From: Sipunculus nudus
Taxonomy: Eukaryota > Annelida > Sipuncula > Golfingiida > Sipunculidae
Assembly: GCA_026874595.1 (NCBI GenBank)
Contig: CM049316.1
Span: 57,111,676-57,175,675, forward strand
DNA length: 64,000 bases
Direction: 5' to 3'
Below, one piece after another: positions 1-11,600 of this stretch. The translations under genes were made by a program, and so were the position numbers. Numbering within the stretch: the stretch's first letter is position 1; each line of letters opens with the position of its first letter. Below the pieces are notes generated by a model. That model was not told the origin of the DNA. It did no database searches and saw only the letters and a program-made list of their open reading frames with translations.

Positions 1-1381
1 AACTTATAAATGGAACCAAAGTCTATAATTCTATTTATTTATATATTTCTTTTGAAATATACAAATATTATTTTCTGAAAAGTGGGGGGATGATTACATT
101 GACCATCCCCCTTTGCCAAAAAGTTGGGGGGGGGGATATATACCCCCATCCCCCCCCCTTTATTGACACCCCTGTTCATATACACACAAACACACACACA
201 TACATATATATATATATACACGTCATTCCTTTCATTATACAACACATTTGGGGAAATGTTGATGACCATGATAGTGATCATCATACATGATGATATACAC
301 CAATTAAATAAGAGCAACTGCCTTTACAGAACACTTTACACTTATATCTCTTTTGCCAGATATCCACGCGTCCCGTATTTCTTTGAATTTTGGAAGTCTC
401 ATAAATAGGTGAGAAAATTGGTAAAAAGTAGAAAATATATACGTTTAGCAGCTGATGAAACTGCCATGCTCAATAAACAAAGGAAGGTAAAAGGTAATCC
501 CTGCATTAATTTATCAGGTACCGGATCATTTGCATCCAATTTATCATGTTGTTTATTGGTGGTTAATTCACATTATAATTATGTTACCACAATTTTATTT
601 ACAGATGAATTCTTAGCCATCATACAGTCCAGATATGTATGCAGTATCTTCTCTTTTTGTTCAAAATAAAATTAACATCAAGGTGTTTCGTATAAATTCC
701 ACCTATACAACTATCCATCATTGAGAGGAACGTAGTTATTAAGTGTTTTATAGAGAAATTTTCCAAGATGAGTATGAAAGTTACTTTTGTATATTCCATT
801 ATAAACTAGTTTCCATTTCACCTCGATAGTATTTTCTCGGTTTCTGTTATACCACACTTTCTGAACTGTGAACGTGTATATATTTCTATCATTTTAAAAG
901 TATCCAATGCCTTTAAACTATGCACAGTTACAACACTGTCAACTTCATATCCTTCATCCTGTAATTTTGTATACTCTTTAGGCTATAAACCCGTCTCTCA
1001 AAGTTTTTGGAATGGCCTGTTTTAATGCTATCAAAAATATCAAAATATCTGATATATGTGATTCATAATGCATTCTTCTCATGAATTTTTTCATATGCTG
1101 TCTGTCCATGGATCCTTGGGGGGTTGGGGGATATTAGGTAGCCCTCTAACCCTGAGCCCGCAGGGTCTGCTTACCCCCCCCCCCCCCCCAAACATACCAC
1201 CTGGATCCGGCTCTATAGATCAGATGACTTGAGGTCATGATGCAGTTGGGCTAAAAGGAGGTATCCGGTAGAATTCTACGCGCAAACACGCAGAATACAT
1301 CACTGCATTCGAAAAAAAAAACAAAAGTTATGAGATCAATTCAGGTGTAGGGAGGTATTTGTGACAAATGGAACATCTTAC

Positions 1382-1817
1382 CTTGGCATTCTGTTTTATC
1401 AGATTTTCGATGTCTAAGACCAAATACTTTTTTCGTAAGGAAACTCGTAGTCCAAGAAAACGGTCTGGGTTGTCTGGCGCCAATCGAAGACGAAGTTTAC
1501 ACACAACCGTTGTTCTAATTTCTCGCGCGTTCTGAAAAGAATTGTTTCAGAATTGAATAAAATAACTACCCGAAGATGCTGCTCAAACTATCCTGTTCAA
1601 AGGCTGTGCCGGGAACTACAACTGTAATACTGCACCATTCGAACAAAGTCGAATATTATATTTTATGAATCAAATTGAAGTTACCCGAATTTCAATTCTT
1701 GTGACTTTATCCTGATGAATATCCTGTATTGAATTTATTCCCTCTAAAACTGAAATAGTAGAGATAATACCTGCATATATCGTATACTCTTACCTTCAGG
1801 TCCTGTTCGGACTCCAT
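1382..1817 (-). CDS. RNF31-like: Copy A: 5' end of a HOIP/RNF31-like gene (partial, runs off the left edge)
   Basis: Two coding exons are visible. Exon 1 (1794-1817) encodes MESEQDLK and ends at a GTAAGA donor. Exon 2 (1382-1531, 150 nt) follows a TTTTCAG acceptor, encodes 50 residues ending in DIENLIKQNAK, and ends at GTAAGA. Sizes (24 and 150 nt) and phases (0/0) are identical to the first two exons of copies B and C, and exon 2 aligns without gaps (IRxxV near the start, VSL..KY...D...LI..NA near the end). This segment corresponds to the start of the PUB region of HOIP. No exon 3 (expected 153 nt, PUB core) is visible between 1 and 1381, so the remaining exons must lie beyond the window. 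Function beyond membership of this family cannot be read from 58 residues. Confidence 0.8.
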
Positions 1818-2186
1818 GGTGTAGGCCTACCCCTGGCAGTCTGATGAAATAGGTTCAGTAGCTAGAATCAGCTAATCACTTAGCTTCAACAGAAACATAC
1901 AGTTTACTGATAGGTTGACCGGAGGAAAACAAATTGTGAGGGAAACAAAATCCTATTAATATATTCGCAAAGAGGACCTAAAATTCCCCTTGTGTCAATT
2001 CTTTTTTATGTATATAGCATTGGATGTAAAACAAGTAAGAGACAGCAAATTCAGTTAAGTTAATCAGTTGGGTTTATCGTGTAAATTATGATATCGATGA
2101 ATGATTGATCACTGACTGTTGGTATTTTGGAACGCTGCTTCTGGGAAATTTGGTTAACTAGCATGTATTATTCTCATTACTGAATG

Positions 2187-2189
<3 letters not shown>

Positions 2190-2257
<68 letters not shown>

Positions 2258-2290
2258 TATATATATATATATATATGTATATATTATATA

Positions 2291-2336
<46 letters not shown>
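2190..2336. repeat. Compound (TC)n(TA)n microsatellite
   Basis: About 30 bp of TC followed by more than 100 bp of TA with a few TATGTA interruptions. Confidence 0.95.
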
Positions 2337-2337
<1 letters not shown>

Positions 2338-3039
2338 TGCCCCCTCTTGGGCCTTCTATACTTCCTCGAAAGTGAACAGGATTATTTTAATCTTCTAAGC
2401 TTTACGCGTTACATCTTTTTTGAGCACACCAAAAGCATACGTGATCAATGCCACGAGCAGAGGTAAGTTTAGTTTGGAATAAGTCTGCAAGAAGTAACAT
2501 ACCCATGAAGCCTCCGTCAATAATTAAGATGATCAGACTGGCTTCACCTGGAGGTAAACATTGCAACTCAAATAAAACCAGGTTGACCTTAACATAACCA
2601 CATTTGGGAAACCCCAAAGCATTCACTACCGCATGGGCAAGAACTGAGAATAACGTGCTGTCCTCTCGTGTTAAATAGCAGAACTGCAGGTCTGATAACT
2701 TGGTTTCACTTTTACCACGAACCCCCAACTGAGGTCAGTTTTTATGTCAAATACTAATACTCTTAAGTTATGGTTAAAAATGAAGGACGAGACAGTCATG
2801 GATAATGAAATGCTTATTCTGTTTACTTAACATGATATACACATTTTACGCAGGGGAATCGTTCGTTTACTAAATAATACATGTATATGCAGTAGCCTAG
2901 CCTGCGGTGGGACCTGGTTGAATTTGTTACTTTTCCGGATCATTTCCTTACATCTATTACTTATCAGATCCTTTTATAGTCTTTTACATACTAATAATTT
3001 ACTCCCCCCCCCCTAACTTTGCTCCTGATATATACAATG

Positions 3040-3205
3040 TAGCTGATTAAATTCTAATACTGCTAACACAACGACTAGTACATCAGCCAGAGGGTTCACT
3101 GGTACCAAACAGGTGACAATTGCTATTAATGTTTTTTTAAAGGTGTATGTGTGTAGATAATAACAATGCCTGATAGCAGTCTGAAAGTGGTAGCTTTCTG
3201 TAAAA
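3040..3205 (+). repeat. Dispersed repeat, inverted partner of 6735-6860
   Basis: The segment around 3139-3205 (AATGCCTGATAGCAGT, then GAAAGTGGTAGCTTTC) is matched in reverse complement at 6735-6800. Weaker similarity (GGTACCA, GGTGACAA) extends outward. The two copies are about 3.6 kb apart in opposite orientation. Confidence 0.65.
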
Positions 3206-3256
3206 GCCTGTTTTTGAAATGTACTTGTACCGAACTTGCAAATTTGCGGTACATAC

Positions 3257-3261
<5 letters not shown>

Positions 3262-3320
<59 letters not shown>
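3262..3320. repeat. (TA)n microsatellite
   Basis: Uninterrupted TA dinucleotides for about 59 bp. Confidence 0.95.
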
Positions 3321-3324
<4 letters not shown>

Positions 3325-6300
3325 TAGTTATAACATCTTATATAATGCCTGTTTTAAAACAAGTTTGATGTTAGTTGATAGTAGACATTTATAGCTTTCA
3401 TCTGGTGTGTTATAAATGTATATTGCTTTCCAAATTCTAAAGATATAAATACTTTTCCTCAACCTGAATCATGGCAATGTGTTTAATTTTAGCTAATTTA
3501 TTAAAAAATACATGATGTATTTCTGATTAGACCAACCGTGACCAACTTTTTTTATGAAGTGATCAGTGAAGACTGTAGTCTTCTAGTTGAAAAAAAAAAC
3601 ATGTTTTGCTCCCAACTACAATTTGTGGATTTAGGCGTGGTCACGGAACGTTGTTATTCCGTTCTAAAGTTAGCCGATACATGTTCCATTACCACCAACT
3701 GTCCGCAAAAACAATTAATGCCTTGTTGATGTTTTTGAGTACTTTTTTGTCGCATACCCATGCACTTATCGAACCCTGATTGGTTAATCCTCCCAATTAT
3801 TCCACTCGGCTGCTATTATGGGGTGGGGGTGGGGGAGGGGGGTGATATATAGACTGAAACCTGGATGTAGCAAGCCGAATGTCACTCATGACATATATGC
3901 AGACACGGGTACTCGGCTAGTTGTTTAAATATATGTTTTTGCATGTCTCCGGTTGAAAAAAGGAAAAGGGCGACAAGTCATTTTGAGCAGTATATTTTTA
4001 TTTGTAAGTTTTTGTTATATTTGGTGCTTAAGTCACTTGTGATATGGTACAAATTAGGCCGCCGTATCTGCACTTCTGGCCAAATTCGCTTTCATACACG
4101 AAATATAAAAGAACCTTCGCCCAAGAGAGGGCTATGTTTTCTGCTGAAATATTTCCATGCAAATATTTCCTACAAACTTAAAATATAAAAGGCAAGAGCA
4201 GTAAATGTACCTACAACATTTTGCTTGGGTTGCACCATAAATAAATGATTGATATTGCAGTTTGCCTTTGTGTCAGGACTAACTGTGAAGCGGAGCTGTA
4301 AGTTATTCATTCTGAGTTGCCTCTGATTATACTGTTGACATTTCTTACAGGAGAGAGATTTCTTAATAAATACTCCTTTCTGTAACGGAAACTAGATGTT
4401 TATTCGAACCGTGGGGCAAACAGAGTTTTAACATGGATATATACTAGTTTGCTACATTGCAAGCAAGTGCAATGACTCATCCTGTTCCGGTTTTATGTTA
4501 ACACAAAGTTTAGTAAACGCTAATAATAAGCCCAAATTAATAAAATCAGTTGTTGAACAAATCTAATTTAATTCTAACCTGCTTTGACTCATGAGTTCAG
4601 GGATTATGTCTCAAACAAAACCTTAGCAGGCCATGTCAACTAACTTTACAGAACTGGAAGACATACATGGTTCGCCTTGGGCTATATACTTGCACCATAG
4701 AGTGTCATTAAGATCCGTTGTTTTAATCTTTAAAATGCAATTTTTCAGCAGCTTGTGGCCCTGCCATTTCCCAGGTTTAAGGGAGATCATGTTAATCACT
4801 GACTGTTGTACTGGCCGTACAGTTATAATATCAATGGGGTTTATGGTTTTGCCCTTAAGGGAATATCATCTCATGTTAATTAGAATATAATTGTAACTGT
4901 TAGATCACAAAATGGAGATACATATTCTAAATTTTTTTTTCTTCATATTATTTTCATTTATTTAAACATTTAAGTAGAAACACACATGATAATAAACATG
5001 AAAATAACTGATTTGTCGTTCTTCTGGTGATTTCTGTTTTAATTTCTTGCAAGTGCTAAATTTTAATGATTTGATTTGGCATGGTAGCCAGGCTTGAAAT
5101 AACTATAAGATATAATTGACTTATTAAAGCCCCAGTGATAATCCAAAATAAAAAAATGACGAAATGATTTTCATATTCCATCGATGTTATCTTTCCAACC
5201 ATGCAAAATAGAACTCATTAGATCTGATGTTTTTTTCTGTCAGTAAACGATTGCACATATTTATATGATTATGAACATATAAACTGATATTGCTTATTTT
5301 CCCTTTAAACCTAACATTAAATATTACTTAGATAGTTTATTTTTGGAATATGTAAGTTCAGAATACACAAGGGCCTAATTGTGAAATTATCAATGTAACA
5401 AACAATTCTTTACGGAGTCTTTATCACACAGCGAACATTCACGCTGAACAGTGAAACTTTACGTAAGTAAACAAATTCTATATCTTAAATATATCATAAT
5501 TATAATCTGTTACCTCTTCTGTTGATTTTAAATGTTTAACTTTACTAAGTAGCCCACTGGTCATAATGCTCAGCTGAATCTATATTGGTTAGTGATCTAA
5601 TTATCTACTAAGGATAATTTAAGAGAACCTGTATACACAACGTCTGAACATCCCAGGTCTAGCGATTAGGAGTTGTGCCTTGCTATATATCACACTGAAA
5701 GTTTCAGTTTGTCATTCACAAAAAAAGAAACTTAAAAGTCTTACATTATCTTTTTGCATTGTTCATAATCGCGAATAATGATGGAACAATAGAGTGAAAC
5801 TAAGAAATACCATTTCAGCTCTAGTCCATCATAATCGGTTAGCTACATATAGATTAAATTTTCTAACCATTCAGAAAAAAAAACAGTTTTGCTCAACGGT
5901 TTTGTTCGCAGAAGAAAGTCAAACATAAATGGTGCCATCTGTAGTTTATATACTCGTAAAAGTCACATGGTTAATTTTTGGTAAAGCTCATTAGAAATTG
6001 TAGGTAATTCAAATATCTATATTAACTATCCCTCACGTAAAATTTTTTTTTTTTTTGTTTCCTGACTTGAATAGAAAAAAACTGAAAAAGATCGTTTGAC
6101 TCAAGCCAGCATACTTGACGATACTTTCAATTAAGTCATGGGATCAATACGCTGGGTACTGGTCATAAAATTATGAATACAAACACTTGTGATCAGCAAA
6201 GTGAAAATAAAGTAAAGACAAATCTTATAATAATTCAGCACACCTCACATTTATTTAGTCATCTTTTGATCATCTCAAACGAAAGGAGTTATATTTTTGG

Positions 6301-6734
6301 CTTGCACAAGTTAGGACAACCTATAGCTTACAAACAAAATACCAGTCCCATGATCAATATTACCACATAACTCGGAGCTGACAGTTGCGGCAGTTCCTGC
6401 TGTATTCGGTTACCGACATAACGTTTTATCTGTTGACGTAATCGATATATAGAGTATTTTTCTAAGGGTATGGCAGAAGCGGGGGGGGGGGGGTACAGGA
6501 GGTCCCGACTTTTTATTAGAATGCATTTCCTAAGCAGTTTATACCCAGGGGTCATAAAAAGCATATCATACTGAAGCGTATTCTTTAAGCTCTCATTTGA
6601 GACCAAATTTGACTGGATACTTTTGCATATTAAGTAGTATGGGTAAGTGTAAGTAAGTGTAACCACTCTGAAGTCGGTGTCCTTGAAATAAAAAAAGATA
6701 TATACGTCATCCGACATAAAACATCCATTTATTC

Positions 6735-6860
6735 ACTGAAAGCTACCACTTTCATACTGCTATCAGGCATTTTTATTACCTACACATGTATACCTATCAA
6801 GCACACATGGTGAAAATTTGTCACCAAAATGGTACCGATGATCCAAATTTTGGGGTCTGG
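6735..6860 (-). repeat. Dispersed repeat, inverted partner of 3040-3205
   Basis: Reverse-complement counterpart of the repeat near 3.1 kb, with the same GAAAGTGGTAGCTTTC core. Confidence 0.65.
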
Positions 6861-7706
6861 CTTAAGTACTAGAAGTTTACCCGAGATGACCACAAGGGAG
6901 CCGTGTTTATTGGCGCCGTGCCACAAATGTTTCGACCCATGAGCAATACATTACCATGTGTAAGCCAAGTTTTAACGTGTCGCATGGCGCTACGGCGGCA
7001 GTCTCTTGCAAACGTTCCCAGCGGAGCAGTGATCAATAGGAAAGAGGAGTGTTAACAATATGGTTATGTTATCAATGCAACATTCAAATAAAGTTCTGCG
7101 TTGCTTTTGCTAATTTCAGACTTAATAAAGACAGTCTAGTTAACATTTTGATTTGTTCCTAATACTGAAAACATAATAAATACTCTAAAGCCGATGACTT
7201 TATCCCCTTATTCCATTATCTTATTTTGTATTGGCAATTTAATTAACGTTTTGACTTTTTTTATTTTCATATCACTGACTGTAGTATTTTTTAACTATCG
7301 ATGTGAAGGTGATCAAACATAAAACAATGGATGGTCACATTATAGACTCAAACTTATGCTGCGCAAACATGTTTATTTCCACCACACTTCTGACTCGGCT
7401 ATTCGTCAGAGAGGGATGTTGATTGAAACTTTATTAATATACAACTAGACCTATATACTAATGCAAGGTACTTTCCATGGCTCGGGTGGTGGTATTCGGT
7501 AATCTGTAAGGGTGGAGGATACTGGAGGATCCGAAGAAAATTATGCACCGGCTATGGACGGGCCACTGCAGGCCATTTTCATGGCCACGCCCAGGAACAA
7601 CTCTTTTGCCCCGCAAAAAAAGCTGCACCTGTTGAATAGGAATTGTTCCATCAAATCCCTCTTCGACTAAATGCAAGGTTATAGCACCATTAAGAGGGTT
7701 TGATAT

Positions 7707-7830
7707 CAGGCGCGGATCCAGACGGGGGGGGGGGGGGACACCCCTGCTCTTAACCAACGACCGGTTTTAGACATTTTTACGCATGACACCCATTGACCCT
7801 TCCCTGCAAAAAATCCTGGATCCGCGCCTG
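7707..7830. mobile_element. MITE with perfect 15-bp terminal inverted repeats
   Basis: 124 bp bounded by CAGGCGCGGATCCAG (7707-7721) and its exact reverse complement (7816-7830), flanked by GATAT on both sides (7702-7706 and 7831-7835). The end sequence resembles the CAGGGGCGGATCC ends seen in hAT-type elements, but hAT usually makes 8-bp duplications and only 5 bp are seen here. The interior includes a 14-bp poly-G run. Confidence 0.85.
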
Positions 7831-7959
7831 GATATGTGCAATAAAGCACGTTTACTCCAAACCATATTAAGCCTGCATTATTTGCCAGGCTGATGGGCCT
7901 GACCAAGGTGCAAAGCTTCTCATGCATGGGCACCTTTCATGCATGTGATACGCGACTGC

Positions 7960-7983
7960 TCTCTCTCTCTCTCTCTCTTTCTT

Positions 7984-8017
<34 letters not shown>
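7960..8017. repeat. (CT)n microsatellite
   Basis: CT dinucleotides with a CTTTCTTTCTCC interruption. Confidence 0.95.
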
Positions 8018-8020
<3 letters not shown>

Positions 8021-8249
8021 GGCACGAATTCCACGAAACTACTTACTCTCAAATGGTCCTACAGATAGCCTACGTGTCTTGTAATAACGTGGGCTCTGAC
8101 TTCCCCGATATTAGCGTAATTATCATGTATGAATCAATATACATTAAATTCACAACTTCTAATGTTTGAAGCAAAGCTAACTAATCGCCTATGGGCCATG
8201 ACGCTCAGCAGAATTCAAGGAAGGTTGAGCAATGAGCTACCAGAGTGCA

Positions 8250-8636
8250 AAAAATCATGAATTTTGTGAATAGTCCTTAGAAATGGGTTACAAATGGCTT
8301 TTTGACAGATGACCTCTTCATCTGAAGGTCTCTTAAATAGAAAATTTGCATAAAAGTTTGAAAAAATACAGGTACTGCCACTAGTCTGCAGGAACTGATG
8401 AAAACACTCCACGATCAATATGTATCCAAAGAATCATGGCTAACTAGGCATTAGTTATTCAGATTTTTTATTATTCTCGGGGGTACTTACGAGCCCTTTA
8501 GCTCGGAAAATATTGATATCAGAGACCTAATTTAAGATTTCCAAGGAAATTTCTTATTTGTCTCCCTGGATGTTAAGTAAGAAGTTTCTAGGCTCAGCGG
8601 TTACGGTTTTTGCATTGTTAACAGATGACCACTACA
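8250..8636 (+). repeat. Direct repeat flanking the satellite array, left copy
   Basis: 387 bp matched at 11214-11600 with a constant offset of 2964 bp, so without net indels, and only scattered substitutions. Confidence 0.85.
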
Positions 8637-8680
8637 TTTGAAGGTCTCATAAATAGAGAAAAAATGCCCCCAAAAAATTG

Positions 8681-11124
8681 AAACTAGATGTGTCGGAACG
8701 ACACGAATGTCCCCGCCTGGGGCAAATTAGAAACATTTGTTAAATTTTGAAAATTTTGTTCAAGTTCAGGAGGTGTCATATGGTCAAAAGTAGATCAAAA
8801 AGGGCAAAATGCAAACTCGATCTGTTACGGGTCATTATCAAGCAACACAGAAAAAAATCAGGCCAGTATCTGCAGGCACTGTGAAAAAAGTACATACATG
8901 TGCATTTTCCATAAAAATTTCTGTCTTTCATGAAATTTTCTATGTTTAGGAGCCGTAAAACAATCAAAAGTAGGTCAATCGGGATGAAACGCGAACTCGA
9001 TCTGTAACTTTCATTATCTGCCAACACATAAAAAATCAGGGTGGTATCTGCAGGCATTGAGGAAAAAAAGTCGGTACATATGCATTTGTTATGAAAATTT
9101 CTATTTTTCATGAAACTTTCTATGTTCAGGAGCAGTCAAATGGTCAAAAGTAGGTCAACTGAGACAAAACAAGAACTTGATCTGTAACTTGTCATTATCT
9201 GCCTACACACCAAAAATCAGGCCCGTATCTGCAGGCATTGCGAAAAAAAAATCCGTAAATGTGTATTTGTCATGAAAATTTATATTTTTCATGAAATTTT
9301 CTAAGTTTAGGAGCTGTAAAATGGTCAAAAGTAGGTCAACCGGGACAAAACGCAAAATCGATCTGCAACTGGACATTATCTGCCCACACACCAAAAATCA
9401 GGCCAAAATCTGCAGGCATTGCGAAAAAAGTCCGTACATGTGTATTTGTCATGAAAATTTATATTTTTCATGAAATTTTCTAGGTTAAGGAGCCGTAAAA
9501 CGGTCAAAAGTAGGTCAACTGGGACGAAACGCGAACTCGATCTGTAACTTGTCATTATCTGCCAACACACCAAAAATCAGGCCAATATCTGCAGGCATTG
9601 CGAAAAAAAGTCCGTAAATGTGTATTTGTCATGAAAATTTATATTTTTCATGAAATTTTCTTAGTTTAGGAGCTGTAAAATGGTCAAAAGTAGGTCAAAA
9701 AGGGCAAAATGCAAACTCGATCTGTTACGGGTCATTATCAAGCAACACAGAAAAAAATCAGGCCAGTATCTGCAGGCACTGTGAAAAAAGTACATACATG
9801 TGCATTTTCCATAAAAATTTCTGTCTTTCATGAAATTTTCTATGTTTAGGAGCCGTAAAACAATCAAAAGAAGGTCAACCGGGATGAAACGCGAACTCGA
9901 TCTGTAACTTTCATTATCTGCCAACACATAAAAAATCAGGGTGGTATCTGCAGGCATTGAGGAAAAAAAGTCGGTACATATGCATTTGTTATGAAAATTT
10001 CTATTTTTCATGAAACTTTCTATGTTCAGGAGCAGTCAAATGGTCAAAAGTAGGTCAACTGAGACAAAACAAGAACTTGATCTGTAACTTGTCATTATCT
10101 GCCTACACACCAAAAATCAGGCCCGTATCTGCAGGCATTGCGAAAAAAAAGTCCGTACATGTGCACTTTTTTATGAAATTTTCTATGTTAGAGCACCGTC
10201 AAACGGTCAAAAGTAGGTAAACTGGGACAAAACATGAACTCGATCTGTAACTGTACATTATCTGCCCACACACCAAAAATCAGGCCAAAATCTGCAGGCA
10301 TTGCGAAAAAAGTCCGTACATGTGTATTTGTCATGAAAATTTATATTTTTCATGAAATTTTCTAGGTTAAGGAGCCGTAAAACGGTCAAAAGTAGGTCAA
10401 CTGGGACGAAACGCGATCTCGATCTGTAACTGGTCATTATCTGCCTACACACCAAAAATCAGGCCAATATCTGCAGGCATTGCGAAAAAAAAACCGTAAA
10501 TGTGTATTTGTCATGAAAATTTATATTTTTCATGAAATTTTCTAAGTTTAGGAGCTGTAAAATGGTCAAAAGTAGGTCAACCGGGACAAAACGCAAAATC
10601 GATCTGCAACTGGACATTATCTGCCCACACACCAAAAATCAGGCCAAAATCTGCAGGCATTGCGAAAAAAGTCCGTACATGTGTATTTGTCATGAAAATT
10701 TATATTTTTCATGAAATTTTCTAGGTTAAGGAGCCGTAAAACGGTCAAAAGTAGGTCAACTGGGACGAAACGCGAACTCGATCTGTAACTTGTCATTATC
10801 TGCCTACACACCAAAAATCAGGCCAATATCTGCAGGCATTGCGAAAAAAAGTCCGTAAATGTGTATTTGTCATGAAAATTTATATTTTTCATGAAATTTT
10901 CTTAGTTTAGGAGCTGTAAAATGGTCAAAAGTAGGTCAACCGGGTCAAAACGCAAAATCGATCTGCAACTGGTCATTATCTGCCCTCACACCAAAAATCA
11001 GGCCAATACCTGCAGGCATTGCGAAAAAAAGTCCGTACAACTGTTTTATTTCGGAATGCTGGAAGGACGGAATGACGGACATGGGTAAAACTATATGCCC
11101 CGGCCACTTTGTGGCGGGGGCATA
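8681..11124 (+). repeat. Satellite array of ~180-bp monomers with higher-order structure
   Basis: Monomers repeat landmarks such as TCAAAAGTAGGTCAAC, CTCGATCTGTAACT, ATCTGCAGGCATTGCG and TTCATGAAATTTTCTA every ~180 bp, about 12-13 times. The block near 8776-9111 recurs almost identically 900 bp later (five monomers). Other blocks recur at offsets of 359 and 1241 bp. The array is framed by AGATGTGTCGGAACGACAC on the left and a GGCCACTTTGTGGCGGGGGCATAA-like end on the right, a frame I associate with a common bivalve repeat. Long antisense open frames here are by-products of the repeat. Confidence 0.85.
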
Positions 11125-11213
11125 AAAATACAGGTGGCGCCACCAGTCTACAAGAACTGATGAAACTCTCCATAATCAATATGCATGCAGAGGATCATGG
11201 CCATATGCCTGCA

Positions 11214-11600
11214 AAAAATCATGAATTTTGTGAATAGTCCTTAGAAATGGGTTACAAATGGCTTTTTGACAGATGACCTGTTGATCTGAAGGTCTCATAA
11301 ATAGAAAATTTGCGTAAAACTTTGAAAAAATACAGGTAGTGCCACTAGTCTGCAGGAACTGATGAAAACACTCCACGATCAATATGTATCCAAAGAATCA
11401 TGGCTAACTAGGCATTAGTTATTCAGATTTTTTATTTTTCTCGGGGGTACTTACGAGCCCTTTAGCTCGGAAAATATTGATATCAGAGACCTAATTTAAG
11501 ATTTCCAAGGAAATTTCTTATTTGTCTCCCTGGATGTTAAGTAAGAAGTTTCTAGGCTCAGCGGTTACAGTTTTTGCATTGTTAACAGATGACCACTACA
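11214..11600 (+). repeat. Direct repeat flanking the satellite array, right copy
   Basis: Right partner of 8250-8636; both end at GTTAACAGATGACCACTACA. Confidence 0.85.

Larger units (their letters stand above)
1818..7700. other. Region upstream of copy A without supportable genes
   Basis: AT-rich, containing the microsatellites and the inverted repeat pair listed separately. Short open frames here have no recognisable motif. A CpG-richer patch near 6900-7040 could be a promoter but has no clear TATA and does not match the blocks at 33.2 and 52.0 kb. Confidence 0.6.

Noticed and set aside
1..1381. Exon 3 (PUB core) of copy A
   Set aside because: No open minus-strand segment of about 153 nt with splice sites and the W...LG..LM pattern; presumably beyond the left edge.
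2184..2375. Open frames over the TC/TA microsatellite
   Set aside because: Translation of simple repeats only.
8776..10814. Recurrent antisense open frames of 60-116 codons, several identical
   Set aside because: They repeat with the satellite periodicity and change frame between monomers; by-products of the array, not genes.
8681..11040. CRISPR-like array
   Set aside because: Monomers are contiguous ~180-bp repeats without short repeat/spacer architecture, in a eukaryotic genome.
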